A stretch of DNA of 64,000 nt from Gracilaria domingensis (Eukaryota > Rhodophyta > Florideophyceae > Gracilariales > Gracilariaceae), in assembly GCA_022539475.1 (NCBI GenBank), contig VCMS01000012.1, forward strand, positions 515,755-579,754. The letters are read 5' to 3'. The position numbers and the translations under genes were made by a program. Below are positions 1 to 11,586 of this stretch, piece after piece. Under the pieces are notes generated by a model that saw nothing but the letters and a program-made list of their open reading frames with translations, had not been told where the DNA came from and did not search any database. Position 1 is the first letter of the stretch. Each line of letters starts with the position of its first letter.

Positions 1-895
1 CATCAGTTCGCAAAAAACTGCCCGCATCATCACGCGATAGCCCGAACGTGGTCTGCGTCAAGTCATTAGTACTGATGCTGAAAAGTGCGCTTTTCTTGCA
101 ATCTTTCTTGCGTTCAATGCAGAGCGAGGCAGTTCGATCATTGTTCGAACCACCTAGTTCACATTCTTGTTATCATCGGTGAGAATTTCGTTAGCAACAC
201 TGTCCAACTGCTCCTTCACAACGCGCAAAGCTCTGACTCGATTGCGACGAACAAGATCATGATTTCCACTTCAACCTTGACACCTGTTTCCTTAGAAACA
301 ACAGCAGAAGCTTCAAGGATAGCACGCGTTTGCCTCTTGTAAACCTCTTGATAAGTTATGCCCAACCGATATCCACCATGCCCAAGGATTGAGTTCACTT
401 CACACACCTTAATCACGAGCTCTCGCATGAAGTCAACACTCACTCCAGCGGCGTCAGCCACTTCATTCATCTCTGATTCACCGTGCAGCAGAATTTCGTG
501 CAGCGGCAGGTCCAGAAGGCGAATCGTCACAGAAGCCCATGCATGATACAGATAATATCAGCGAAGTCGTAACGCGGAACTGGGAGAACTTTCGTCAATG
601 CCCTTCTCCTGCCTTCTTCATTGTTCGCCAAGATCATTTCACGAACTACTATGATTCTCTCGGAGTCGAAGAACATGTGCTCGGTGCGACAGACTCCGAT
701 ACTTTCGGCACCAAACTCCAACACCTTGCCACAGTCCTGCGGAGTGTCAGAATTAACAAGCACGTCCAGCTTCAGCCGGCGGATGGGATGGTCAGACGCG
801 AGGAGGGCCTCGAGTCTGCCCATCTCATCAACCATATCAGGCGCAATCTTCAATTTGGAACAAGCCGTACGCTTGCTAACACGCGTCTATAACAT
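1..895 (-). pseudogene. ppdK: Pyruvate, phosphate dikinase fragment (decayed, cut by window edge)
   Basis: PPDK interconverts pyruvate, ATP and phosphate with PEP, AMP and pyrophosphate. The fragment reads right to left. Around 690-650 the frame gives GAESIGVCRTEHMFF, the start of the PEP-binding TIM-barrel. A frameshift at about 530 leads to TIRLLDLPLHE and then LGHGGYRLGITYQEVY. Further left, in changed frames, come TMIELPRSAL and TNDLTQTTFGLSRDDAG up to position 1. The order matches the C-terminal third of the enzyme. The N-terminal ATP-grasp and phosphohistidine domains are absent to the right, where SF3B2 starts at about 1000, and the catalytic Cys region would lie beyond the left edge. 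At least two frameshifts and an in-frame TAG near 145 mark it as a pseudogene. Family identity is very secure; an intron explanation for the breaks is unlikely because homology continues across them. Confidence 0.9.
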
Positions 896-1006
896 GTGAA
901 ACTTGCCATTCTGAACAACCTCCGTTGATTAAACATCCGCCCATCCCCAGCACCCCCACCTTGATGTCCAGTCAAACACCGCCGGGCCGACAACTTGCTC
1001 GCGACC

Positions 1007-2330
1007 ATGATTCAGCACGTCGATGACCTGGAGGCTGCGAAGGCTGCAGCGCTGCGCGACCTACTTTCCGTCGCGGGCGCTCATGTCTTACGGGCAGCTG
1101 ATACAGAGCCGAACGCAAACTATATCCAGAAGAAAACGCCTCAAAGAAGATGGCCGAAACTGAACGCACTGCGCGCGCAGGTGCAGCCCTTGGAAGATCA
1201 CCAACAGGACTCCGATGTTGCGGTCGAATACGTTCCGAAGCAGATCGCGGATCGAAGCGGGCACGTCGATAACATTGACGACGTCATAGGCTCTTTGCAC
1301 CACTTTATGCAGCACGGCGTAGCTGAAGAGCCTGAACAGCTCATAAGGTCAAACGATGACCCTGCAAATTTTTCCAACTCCAAACATCAAGCGATTGAAG
1401 CCAACGGCAATGCACATGCAGCTGAAACGGCTGAAGCGCAACAAACCGATGAAAAACGCGCTCAACGTGATGAAGACGCCAAGAAACCTAAAGCATTATC
1501 CAGGAAAATGCAAACAGAGCTTCGACAGTATCAGATATCCGTGTTCAAATCGTTATCACACCGCCGCCCGGAGGTCGTGGATTCCTGGGACGTCACAGCC
1601 CCCGACCCATTCCTTCTAGTCCACCTTCAGACATGGCCCACTTCCGTACAAGTACCACCCAACTGGCGTCAGATACGTAAGTACATGCAGAACGAACGAG
1701 AAATGGAGAAGAACGCATTTCAACTTCCGGCGTACATTGCCGATACAGGTGGCGGTGGAATGCGATCAGCCCAGATAGAAGCTGACCAGAGAAAACGTTT
1801 GAAGCAGATACAACGCGAGAAGATGAGGGCAAAGACTGGACGAGGTGTTGAGATTCATCACTCGAGGTTGCGCGACGCCTTCTTTAAGTATCATACCAAA
1901 CCGAGACTCAGCTCGCATGGCAATATATACTACGAGTTGCGCGAGCTCGAAGTCGATGGTTCGCGCTTTCGCCCTGGCTTTTTGATTGAGGAGTTACGCG
2001 CGGCGCTTGGTGTTGCGGAGGTGACCGGCCGCTATGGTTTTTAAATCTGCAGAGATATAAACCCCGCCCGGCTATCCAGGGCTCAAAATGCCGGGCATGA
2101 AGGCATCGATTTCGAAGGGAGCGAGCTACGGATATCATATGGGAGGGTGGGGGAAGCCTGCTGTAGACGAATATGGTAGGCCGATGTATGGAGATGTATG
2201 TGGCGAACGACCGGGCTGTGGAAGATACGACCCCCGCTTTGATTTTGATGGCCATGAGAAGAAGTTGTGGGGTGAGTTGAGAAAGCCTGGCAGCAAAGTC
2301 ACCGTGGCAGTTCGGGCTGGTGAGGAATCT
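1007..2330 (+). pseudogene. SF3B2: Splicing factor 3B subunit 2 (SF3B2/SAP145/Cus1) remnant
   Basis: SF3B2 is a U2 snRNP SF3b subunit acting at the branch site in the nucleus. The first frame, ATG 1007 to TAA 2044 (345 aa), carries the DUF382 domain in its second half (DVTAPDPFLLVHL, then RKYMQNEREMEKNAFQLPAYI and DAFFKYHTKPRL). The N-terminal ~170 residues are charged and unlike known family members. Homology resumes near 2055 (QRY) and, one frame over, at 2070-2290 with YPGLKMPG and the PSP domain YGYHMGGWGKPAVDEYG, ending near WGEL. The conserved proline-rich linker around PPPWLI is missing at the junction. A tiny GT-AG interval (about 2021-2054) could mimic an intron, but a 1-nt frame change remains after removing it. 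I read this as a pseudogene. After 2300 the frame drifts into low-complexity sequence. Confidence 0.85.
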
Positions 2331-2880
2331 GACGGCACTGAGGAAAGGGGTGAACACGGCCCAGAGGCGGAACCACTGAAGGGGGCAGCCCAAGCCCCAG
2401 CGAACGATGCGCAGAAGAGTACCTCTTTGCAAGAGAAAGAACACGCTAAGCAGGGAGGACTCGGTGGCGGACTTGGCTTGCGAGAGCTTGGTGGCGGCGG
2501 TGTGCTCCAGGCGCATCTGCTCAGAGAGCACCTTGCTCTGGACGGCGAGCTTGACCCGCTCGCTCTCGACGGGGTGACGCTCGTCGCGCGCCTTGCCCAG
2601 CGTGGTCATGGCAGCGTCGTGGCCACTCTTGTGCCCGGAAACAAAAACCATCTCGGCAGCCAGCACGAACATGAAGATACGGTACTCGCAGCGCACGGCG
2701 GCGCACTACGGCACGGCGTCGCCAAAGTTTGTTATGCGCCTCATGAGGTCGATGACATCGCCGCGCGTCTTGCGCGCCCGCTGCGGTGGCAGCTTGGGGT
2801 GTGAAGCCCGGAAGAAGCGCTCAAACTCGACCGAGCGGTGGTTCTGCAGCTACCTGGCCATAGTGAGGTGTCGGTCAGCC
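2330..2880 (-). pseudogene. Unidentified decayed minus-strand gene with two in-frame TAG stops
   Basis: On the minus strand one frame runs from about 2880 to 2330 and is interrupted only by TAG at 2850-2852 and TAG at 2706-2708. Between the stops it reads like a real protein (VEFERFFRASHPKLPPQR, then TRGDVIDLMRRITNFGDAV). After the second stop come a short hydrophobic segment (FMFVLAAEMVFV), a charged stretch that could be helical (ESERVKLAVQSKVLSEQM) and a second hydrophobic segment around VFFLLQRG. The same frame is open far upstream through the GC-rich island, where it is Arg/Ala-rich. Two hydrophobic segments around a charged helix could suit a small membrane protein of the Get1/TMCO1 kind, but I do not recognise a family and make no functional call. 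Confidence 0.35.
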
Positions 2881-3960
2881 ACACGTGTGGCTTGGGTAGC
2901 GCCAACGCCTCGGGCAACGGCGGCACCGACGACGGCGCGGACGCGCTTGGCGCGCGCTCGTGCTCGGCGCTGCGGCTGCGCAGGCGCTACGGCGACCACA
3001 ACGGCGAGGGCGGCGGCGGCGCGCGGCGCTTGGGCTTGCGCGCGCGCGTGGCAGGGAGCCCGTCGTGTATCGCCGGCGGTGGGGAGAAGTGAGGGGTGGG
3101 CGCTGACGCAGGAACGGAGCGGAGGCGCGCGCCACAACAGGTCGGCGGGCATAGGCGCGCGCGTGTGACGCGAACGATGCGAGGCGCGGCTACGCGCGGG
3201 CGCGTCTCGTAAGTGGCGCGCAGCGGGCAGCGCGCGTGTTGCGGCTGCGCCTGATACCTTTGGTAACGCAAGGGACAGCGTGTCGCGCGCGCGCTGTGGC
3301 GAGCACTTGTCGCAGCCGTCACGCGCCACGGCGCCTATGGCACTCGGGTCGCCTTGAGGCCGAACGGAACACGTGGCGTGACGCAGGTGGCAGGCGCGCG
3401 GGCGCGCTTGTACGACGCGCGGGCACGCGGCACGTGAGTGGTGCGAGGCGGCACCAGCGCCCATGTCGCTGGTGTCATCGCTCTCGGCGTGCGCCCTCTC
3501 TGCACTCGCGGGCGCGCTGCGCGTCGCCGCTTCCCGACTGGGACTGACGCTCCTCAATGAGGCGGCCACGGCCGTCGCCGGCGCGATTGTGTACGTCTTC
3601 CGATGGGGCCGCTGCCGCCGTCGCGCCGTCGTGGGGCCGCGCCGCCGCGCACGCCTCACAGCACCGCCGCGGCGGAGCGCGAGCGACCGTCACGTCCGCG
3701 GCGTCCGCCGCCGACGGTTGCGACGGCCGCGCCGTGCCACGCTGCGCGATGGCGCCGAGAAGCCGCGTTGGCTGGCGCGCGTCAACTTCGTCCCCATTGG
3801 CGCCGTGTGCAGCGCGGCGCGCTCTTCTGCCGTCGCTAGGCCGCCGTCGAGGAGGCCGCCGTCACCGAGATCGCGAACGCGGCCGTGGCCTGTAACAGCG
3901 CCGCGGCTAACGGCCAGACAGCGCGCCCGGCGCTGCACGGGCCGCAGCTGCCGGTGGCTA
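2700..3960. other. Very GC-rich island with dense CGCG motifs
   Basis: The stretch is strikingly rich in G, C and CpG (many GCGCG runs) and ends sharply near 3960, where AT-richer sequence begins. Long open frames exist on both strands, but at this composition stop codons are rare and the translations are Arg/Ala repeats, so length alone is not evidence of coding. It adjoins the broken minus-strand frame at 2330-2880. It may be an unmethylated CpG-rich segment or DNA from a GC-rich gene. Confidence 0.6.
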
Positions 3961-4690
3961 TTAAGAGAAGTAAATTCAAGTTCTGACTGCTGGTGTTACA
4001 GCTCTCAATTCTTCATCGAAATCTTAGGGGGCTTCGAACCTCTCTTCTGTCTCTCTCTTACAGCGTTGACTGGCTTGCGACACCAACACAGTTGGACTGT
4101 CACATCGCTGCGCACACAATGCGGGGAGAGGTTGTTTGCCCCAAATGAACGGACAATGACCGGAGCACACACGTTGCAGAGTTTTCCAAACTTTACAGAA
4201 GTTCTTATTTTGAATTCTTAAACATATTCGCGTTCACATTTCCATGCATTCGCGAACGCACGCCTAGTTAAGAAAGGCCCTGATTTGCGGGTGCCGGTAG
4301 AGCTCGAACCATGTGGAATGGGCCTGCCTCCAAGCAAAGACACGTGCAATAGAATTGAATCAGATATTAGACTGGTTTTCAATCGTTCGCGGTCTTTTCT
4401 TCAGTAAACCATGACCAAAGTCATTATTATCTCATTGGCTCAAAATGAAATGGAGATATAACGAATTAATTGTTTTTGAAAAACTTAAGCCCGCGAAGAT
4501 GCCTTGAACATTAAAAATTTTCTTCACAAGCTGAGAAACAATTGAAACATGAATGAGGGAAAGTTTTGCTTGGGCATTGGACTGTGGCGTTTCGGAATAC
4601 TTCCCGAATATATTTGCATCCGAACTGCCAAACTGATTAGTATGTCAACAAGAACAGAATGGTAGATTTACAGCGTATTTTGAGAGCGGC
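3961..4690. other. Intergenic, nothing recognised
   Basis: AT-richer DNA between the GC island and the nitrate reductase remnant. I see no convincing coding frame, RNA gene or repeat. Confidence 0.5.
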
Positions 4691-5985
4691 CAAAGCGCCG
4701 TCTTCGCCTTTTCTGCTAGCGTTGGGCACATGCAAACTTTAACTAAGGGCCTGCCTAGCTGCACTAACGTCATCTCTATCGGCATAGCCATCGAACTCAA
4801 CCCGAACGGCGAGATTCTCATTGCGTACGAAAAGAACCATAGAAAGCTGCACCGGGACCATGGCTTCTCGATGAGCGCCGTCATCCCGGGCTGGATTGGC
4901 GACAGAATGGGCATGTTGCACGACACCATGGAGGACATGGACAAGCTATCGGAAAACTAATACCAGTTCTTCGAAAAGAGGATCTTTCCACCGCATGTAC
5001 ATGCAGGAATACCCAAGGATGACGGATGGCTGTACAAGCCTGAGTACCTGTTCAACGAGCTCAGCTCGGCCCCTGGTTACTGGCCATAAGGCGAGCGGCT
5101 GCATCTCACCGTCTCCAGCCTGTAAACCATCAAGGGCTTCCCATACTCTGGCGGAGTCTCGAGTGTCACTCGCGTGGAGCTTTTTCTCGATAGCGGCAAC
5201 ACGTGGAAGCTGTGCAAACTGGACTATTTCAAGGAACGATACAGATATGCAACCAAGTTTGCGAATTACTACTGCTGGACATTCTGTGACAACACTATTG
5301 ACAAGTTCATGTTCATCAACACTGTAACTGGGACAGGCGAGCTCCATTGCCCTGTATGTCATGAGGCGAACAATACTCAGCCCAGGTACATCGCGTAGAA
5401 TCGGATGAAGATAATTGCAAATTCATTGTGTGAAGTTCATTGTTAAGCAGAGCTCTGGTCAATTGCGACCAGCGCCGCGCTGAAGGGCGCCCCACCGGTC
5501 AAACCTGACATCACGCCGTCATCGTCAACCTATTCAAGTCGTTCTTCAGAAAGGGTGTGAAGAAGCAAAACTCGGGGGACTCATCCTGGATTGTGGTGTT
5601 CCACAAGGTGTATTTTGCCACACCGGACATTGATCAATGCCACAGAGAAAAGGCTTCCACCCTCGTGAGCCCGGAGAAGGACGAGACTGAGGAGTGTTTG
5701 GCTATTTATTCGGACAAGGCGAAAAGACGCCGCAAAATTGTTACAATGCTCTTTGCAGAGCACTTTACAACTAACTCAGACTCTGGTCAGCATTACTATA
5801 CAGAGGAACAGATGAGCAAATTATACCCACTCACACGACACAGCATCGCAATTCGTTTCAAACGGCCTCCTGAATCGGCTTCATTCGAGACCGTAGCCTT
5901 ATTGTTCTTCGTACTAATGCGAAGTACAACCTCATTACCGTCAATTGTATCTGCGCAAGAGAGAACGTGAGTGTATGATTTTAAG
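4690..5985 (+). pseudogene. NIA: Assimilatory nitrate reductase remnant (Mo-domain C-terminus, hinge, cytochrome b5 domain)
   Basis: Nitrate reductase reduces nitrate to nitrite in the cytosol through Mo-cofactor, heme b5 and FAD domains. The frame from about 4728 to 5540 keeps homology without a frameshift: AYEKNHRKLHRDHGF, IPGWIGDRMG, GWLYKPEYLFNEL, TRVELFLDSGNTW and NNTQP. It contains five in-frame stops (4958, 5087, 5123, 5396, 5444). In the family alignment I recall, two of these sit where Tyr is usual and one where Trp is usual. A shifted frame from 5557 carries the cytochrome b5 domain (SGDSSWIVVFHKVY, then EECLAIYSDKA). The heme-ligand HPGG motif has become CHRE and the second ligand His is Tyr. 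The N-terminal Mo-binding half is missing, and the FAD/NADH half is at best hinted at near 5830-5900. Clearly a pseudogene. Confidence 0.9.
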
Positions 5986-6095
5986 AGTTTTGTATCAACG
6001 TGAACTTCATGCACAGACTGGGCAGACCTCTGAATAGATGTACCAGCTTTGTTTGGAGACGTATTACATGTGCTGCTCTCAGAATCATCGTGAGC

Positions 6096-6860
6096 TCACG
6101 TATTCTGTACTGCACTAGAATCAATCTCTTCTTCATGGTTACGAGAACAAGTTTCAGATCCAGAAGAATGCGTTATGCCCAAAGACGATTCTGATGTTAT
6201 ACATGAACTCGGGGGACTGTAATGTGAGTGAATGGAACAAGATGAATCAGAACTGCTTGAATTCACTTCAAAAGAAGACTCTTCAACACTTGGAGCTGCT
6301 TTTTGTGCTCGGGCGTGCAGCTCTCTTCGTCTTGCTAAGCGTTTCTGTTTTTCTTGCGTTGTCTCCACACTTCTCGAATGCTGAAAGCGTTCTCTGCATC
6401 CTTTGTTTTCTCACAAGCGATTGCTGCCACGAGTCCTCCCTAACGATTTACGTGCAGCCCCGCTCATGGTTTCATTTCCAGTCATTCATTTTGCTTTGTT
6501 TCCAGCTGGCTCCGACAAAGCATGCACAATTTTTGGAGTTCGTGTCCTGGATCCCTATTTGAGGCTGTGTGTTCACAACAAATGCTGAAGCATTTGAAGG
6601 AAGGAGGATTTCTTTCAGAGAAAAACAAATACCTTCAGAGATTTCAATGGCTTTGTAATTACTTGGTACACTTTCTTGAGGTGGCGTCGAACTCATTTCT
6701 GTTTCTTCTTCTTGGATAGGATGATGTATAGGTGCGCACGAGAACATTGCGGGTTGTTGACGGAATAATCTTGTGTCGGTCCAGCCGCACTGCACCGCGG
6801 CATGACCCAAACGTGTAATGTTTACACGAACCTCTGCACGTGTACCGCGGTGTACCAATC
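6096..6860 (-). pseudogene. Unidentified Ser-rich and Lys/Arg-rich decayed frames
   Basis: Minus-strand frames at 6860-6472 and 6368-6096 overlap in a way that suggests one gene broken by a frameshift. The second begins with a basic segment (KQKRLARRRELHARAQKA) followed by a Ser-rich acidic tail. Basic segments of this kind are common at the N-termini of transposon proteins, and a CACTA remnant on the same strand follows at higher coordinates, but no family motif is visible. Confidence 0.2.
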
Positions 6861-6899
6861 ATACGCAGTGATGTTCAAAAAGCTCGAGAGCTACTGGAA

Positions 6900-7900
6900 C
6901 TCAAAATAGGTGGAGATGACGCCACCTCCACCTGCTCCCCATGTCATGTCGTCTGATTCCAAACCCGCACAAACTTTTGCCCGACGCCACTTGAACTCTG
7001 CTTCACCGCTTCCAATCTTTCTCCACACTGAGATCAACTGCCATCATGCGTATAGAATTCTTGCGTTGAAAGGAGCACTGTTTGGAAGCGTACACGGTAT
7101 TCTCAATTAGATGCTCATTTGTATCTTGCATGAGAATCGAAGGTGGATTCGTTCCAAGTCTCTCACCAAGCTGCACTTCAGGCTTTTGTCGCACTTTATT
7201 ATTGTTTGAAAGTACTTGCGACCGAAGACAAACCGACAGAAGGCATACTGGAGACTGGAACGCGCGCGAACTCAATTGGTCTCAAATGCAGATGGATGGG
7301 AACTGTGCGGAATAGTTATGGATAGAAACTAGAGGATTAGAGTCTTTGGTACGAAGCATGATTGAACCCTGGCGTATTTCTGAGTTCGGAAAATAGAAAT
7401 GCGCCCTAATTGGAGTACCTAAACATGGTCGTATAATATTGGTTTGTTCGATTGCAGCAACATGGAAAGGATTTTGTTACTATTTAGAAGACTTCGGAGT
7501 TTACAACTGGATACGACTGCACCTTGGACCGCAATTTATGGCTTAAGGCAACCCATCGATCTATGGCGTCTTGGAACTGCTAATAGAAGTTCTTAGTCTA
7601 TGAAAAACCGCCAGCTCTTGCAACGTTGTGGAAAGAATCAATATGGATGTATCTAGCTGCAATCATGCAATATGTCTACGTTTCGAGAATCGCCAATTTG
7701 TAGGTCACAAACTTTAAGAACAACACTGATATGGCTGTACTACTTTCGTACAACGCCTTGCAACATAACATGGAAACGAAACAGATCGAGGTAATAGCTT
7801 CTACCATCCAGATCTAGAAACCCGACTAATCATTGAATGCAAGTGATGTGTTCTGTTGTGATGTTTCCGCGTCCTTTCTTTTCCGAGTAGAGCAGGTCTA
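6900..7900. other. Intergenic, no recognised gene
   Basis: Short frames only, on both strands, without recognisable motifs. Confidence 0.4.
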
Positions 7901-7903
7901 ATA

Positions 7904-9700
7904 CTACTCCGTCTTCAACCATTTCAGCTCCCATTGCACATCTACAAATACTGCGTTAACTTTCACTCCGATTAGGTCGAGAACAACCTCAACTATGTCG
8001 TGGACAACGCCATAGTACAGATGCCAACTATCCACACCTCTTTGCTTCTCCCCATACGCAGAATAGTTGCGGGACGTTGAAGTCTCAGGAATGAAATGTG
8101 CCGCAAAGCAATACTTCTGTCCTGATTCGTATGAAGATTTCTTCGATCGCAACCCATGGGATTTCACGCTCTCGATTTTGAAGTACCTTTGTTCTCTGCT
8201 TATGGTTGCAGTTCTAAACACTTTGATTGAAACTATATTTGTTTCGTCTCTCTGAGCTGGAAAGTTTTCCACAAGCAATTTCCGCACAGCTCGCTTCTGC
8301 TCAATGTTAAGATCTTTCAATGGCGTCACGGCGCCATGGCAAGTTGCACCGGTGTGAAGATGTTCTGCTATTTTTGACGACCACTCACTAATTTGACTTA
8401 AAATGTCACAATGTTTGACTTGGACTCCTCTAAAACGTCAAAAAATGTCTTACTATCATTTGCCAGCTTGAGAGAAGCAATTTGAAGTTCGTGTGGAACA
8501 GGTGAGAAGAAATATTGGATGTTGTGTACTCGTTTGCCAATTTCTCCCAGAAGTCTTTCCACTAAGAACTGTGAAGTGACCGGAAGAGGACCGCATTGCT
8601 TCAAAAGCTCGGAAGACGGAGTTTTGTGTGTTTCATAGGTGTCAAGCAACACAACGAAGGTCGGTCTGGACAGAACAGACGAACGAAACGTGCGTAACAT
8701 TCCTCAACCACCCTTGCCAAAACCCGATGTATAGCCGCGTCACAATTATAACTGAAGCTTAAGCCAATCATCTGACGTGTTTGGTTCTACAGTTGCAGTA
8801 CTTCCTCTGCACTCTGAAGCGATGAAATACAGAGAGAAGATGCAAATTGAATTCTTCCGCTTTAGAACGAGAAAGACTCTCTAGAGAAAGTGGAGATCTT
8901 CCCACCGCTTGGGATACAGTGCGCACAGTTCTCCAGAGCTCTGTTGATCAGCTCAACCTTCTTTGGTGGCAAACATTGCTGAGGTATTTCGGTCCTTCTT
9001 TCATGCCTTGGACGACGTACTGTCAAAAGCCTCAGTATGTGCTTGGTCCACCCTAGCAGCACCATGTGCATCACGTGATAAGGGAAAGAGAACACAAGTC
9101 CAGCGATAACTGTGACATACATGAGCTTCTTTTGATACCGGATTCCTTGGTAATCTCTCGTTTTCTATTCTCGTTAACCTTGTCTGATCGCAATGCCTTC
9201 CATGCTTCACTAACTTGAGAGGATAATTCTCGGATGCCCATAAATTCCATTTCAATGATATCACCAATCTTGTATGCCCCACGGCAACGAAGAGATCTCA
9301 TAAGTGACGCAAGGTCCTCTGGAGCAGCACACAGGCACTTGCATTCCTTAACTTGAACTCTTTGCTTTTTGCAAAACCACAAGAAAGTTTGCCCATGTGG
9401 CCAACATACCCGAGTATCTTGGATGTAGCATTCCAGTGTGCAGTGAAGAAAAGAACGAAGACCTTCAGAGTCCTTACTTGTCCGTCGTAGCAAACTGCTC
9501 ATACTCTTTCTCTAAGTTTTTAGATCTGAGACTATTTTGCTTATGAATGTATCGAAGTACTCAGGATCATGAGATAAAGAACAATGGTACATATGGGACA
9601 AAAAGAAGCTTGGCTCCGTTCTCTGGTGCTGTAGTTCAAGACGGTTGATACTATGAGGCAGGTGATATTGGAGTACCTCTCCGGTTCTTGGTGCACTCAA
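7904..9700 (-). pseudogene. CACTA/En-Spm-type transposase remnant (Tnp2-like, C-terminal half)
   Basis: Reading from 9700 down to 7904 across several frames, pieces occur in the order expected of Tnp2 transposases of CACTA elements. First is a segment resembling the end of the Transposase_21 domain (DPEYFDTFISKIVSDLK, then a Cys-containing stretch). Near 9100 comes FPYHVMHMVLLGW, like the conserved H-x-M-x-L-x-x-G region before DUF4218. Near 8560 comes FLVERLLGEIGKRVHN, like the DUF4218 end. Near 8000 comes YYGVVHDIVEVVLDL followed by VQW, like the C-terminal DUF4216 domain. Ordered co-occurrence is the main support. Each piece is in a different frame or separated by stops, so the gene is dead. 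Further minus-strand frames at 10.0-10.4 and 10.7-11.0 kb could be N-terminal debris. The terminal CACTA repeats were not found. Confidence 0.6.
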
Positions 9701-10426
9701 TCCATCTAAAGATAACGCAAGACGATAAAAAGCTCATCACTCTCTGTGTTCCACTCCTGAAGGCGTTGAGCATGTTTCTTCAGGAACAGTTCTCCATGGT
9801 AGTAGTCATGGTCTCGAAATCAAAGGATGATGCTTCAACGATTCTTTGCTCTCACACATCCATTCATTACTTTATGAAACGAATGATGTGCCCGACACGG
9901 TGCTTTCATTGCGGGTGATGGTCGCAGGAACCAAAATTTCTGTTTGTTCCGGACAGCGGACTATTGCGGCTTGGACATTCTTTTGCAGATCATAGTTTTC
10001 CAGCGTGAGCTGCGTGTCCATGGAAGCAAACTCTGATGAATCATTTATCAATGTGTGCGTTTTGCACTGCGTATGACACAAGAACTCTGTACGACGTTGA
10101 GGATCGAATTGGCGTTATACGCAACAACCTTTGTATCCCATTCTGTGAAACATTGAAAACTTGGGCGTTGTACAAGATCGCAGCTAGTCGCTCATACTCA
10201 ACTTGTTTTTCTGATTTGAATTCCCACAAATACTACGGAGAATAGGCGAAAGAGGAGATTTGACATGATCGGACAATCGGAGGATGAACGTTAGCCTTTC
10301 ATAAATTGATGACAAACGTTCTATACTTGGCATATCGTCCAAAACAATTCTGCTCTCCGTTTCCAATTGAGGCCATCTGCATATTGTCTGTTGTCACATC
10401 ATCCAATACGTTCTGCGAAGACAAAA

Positions 10427-10690
10427 AGCTCTAGCAACCCGTTTTCAATTGAATTATCAGCGGCGGTAAATGTAATTGATGCCTTCAAGAAATGTAAGGG
10501 CACTTTCGGAACAAATCTAACTTTTTTTCAAACACTCACACTCATTGGAAATATCAGTGAACAATGAAACTTACTTTATTTCAAATGAAGTGAGTCATAT
10601 TACCTCCTACTTCCAGACTAGCCATCTTGTCTGCAAATCTTATTGCAAACCTTTTTAGTCTTCCCTTAACGAGTTCTGCCTGGGAAATCC
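10427..10690 (+). repeat. Dispersed repeat, copy A (partner at 20763-21010)
   Basis: About 260 bp matches 20763-21010 in the same orientation with substitutions and small indels. Shared landmarks are GGTAAATG, ATTGATGCCTT, GGGCACTTTCG, CACACTCAT, CATCTTGTC and CTTAACGAGTT followed by TGCCTGGG. It lies at the upstream end of the CACTA-like debris. Confidence 0.75.
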
Positions 10691-11586
10691 TCAAGATGTT
10701 TCATCCCTTAGACTTGAGGAAGTGTGAGAGCTCAGATTTCTTTTCGTGCGAACAGAGAATCCTGGCTTGGAACCGTATTCACATCTTCTCCACTACTCTT
10801 TACTACTGTCTTTCTGATCGGTTTCCTAATGTGAGGGGGATTCATGGTGAGCATCCGTGGCTGAGTGACATTCGAATTCCGCTGTGTGGTCTTCATTCTT
10901 TGGTCAGTTTTATTCAAAGTTGGATTTACGCACATAGATATTTCCCAGCGATATATCTTTCTTCCTCTGCCCATCTTCTTTTAGTAGTTCACTGTGAGCC
11001 TTTTGGATGCAGACCTGGAAAACAGTTTTTCGTCCTACAGGACCTATGATTATGGAATTGGTTCTTATTTCAAGCGACATCTTTCGACTTGAAACTCGAG
11101 CAGTAATGAATAGTAAGTGCAGGCAGATCTTCTACATTTTAGAGTCTCAGAAGCGTACACCTCAACCCTATACGCCTTTTTTGTCTACCTTGGAAGTTGA
11201 AATCAATTTCAAATGCGGAAATCGGAGCTGAAAGTTTTTGGAAATATTTCATATGCGAGCTCCAGGGAGTTCCTTTCGCTTCGCGTCTTCTTTGCTCACC
11301 ATGAGAGTACTTGAAGCCCTAGAATCGCTCAGCCTTATACGCAATTTCGTCACCCGATGCCTCAAAGCTCGTTTACATCTGACTTCCTCTCTTCTCCGGA
11401 CAGGCATTGCGTCCAAGATCGTTAAGTTCTACTCTTTCACTGAATCTCTGCTGTGAAACATCGAGGTTCATTGTGAATTGCATAGCGTTCGTTCATATCA
11501 AACAGGTACGGTCATGATCATTTTTGCAGTCGAGAAGCTGGCATTGACTAACACACTTTACTCTTTGCACTACGGCGCCTAGCATT

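Noticed and set aside
2850-3659. 269-codon minus frame in the GC island as an independent gene
   Set aside because: Arg/Ala-repeat translation with open frames on both strands is expected from GC content alone.
4260-4330. Possible tRNA from AGCTCGAACC
   Set aside because: No matching D-arm, anticodon arm or acceptor pairing on either strand.
4690-5985. Alternative genetic code (TAA/TAG read as sense)
   Set aside because: The stops stand at sites expected to be Tyr, Trp, Gln or Arg in different genes, and frameshifts and lost active-site residues accompany them. A reassigned code would give one consistent amino acid.
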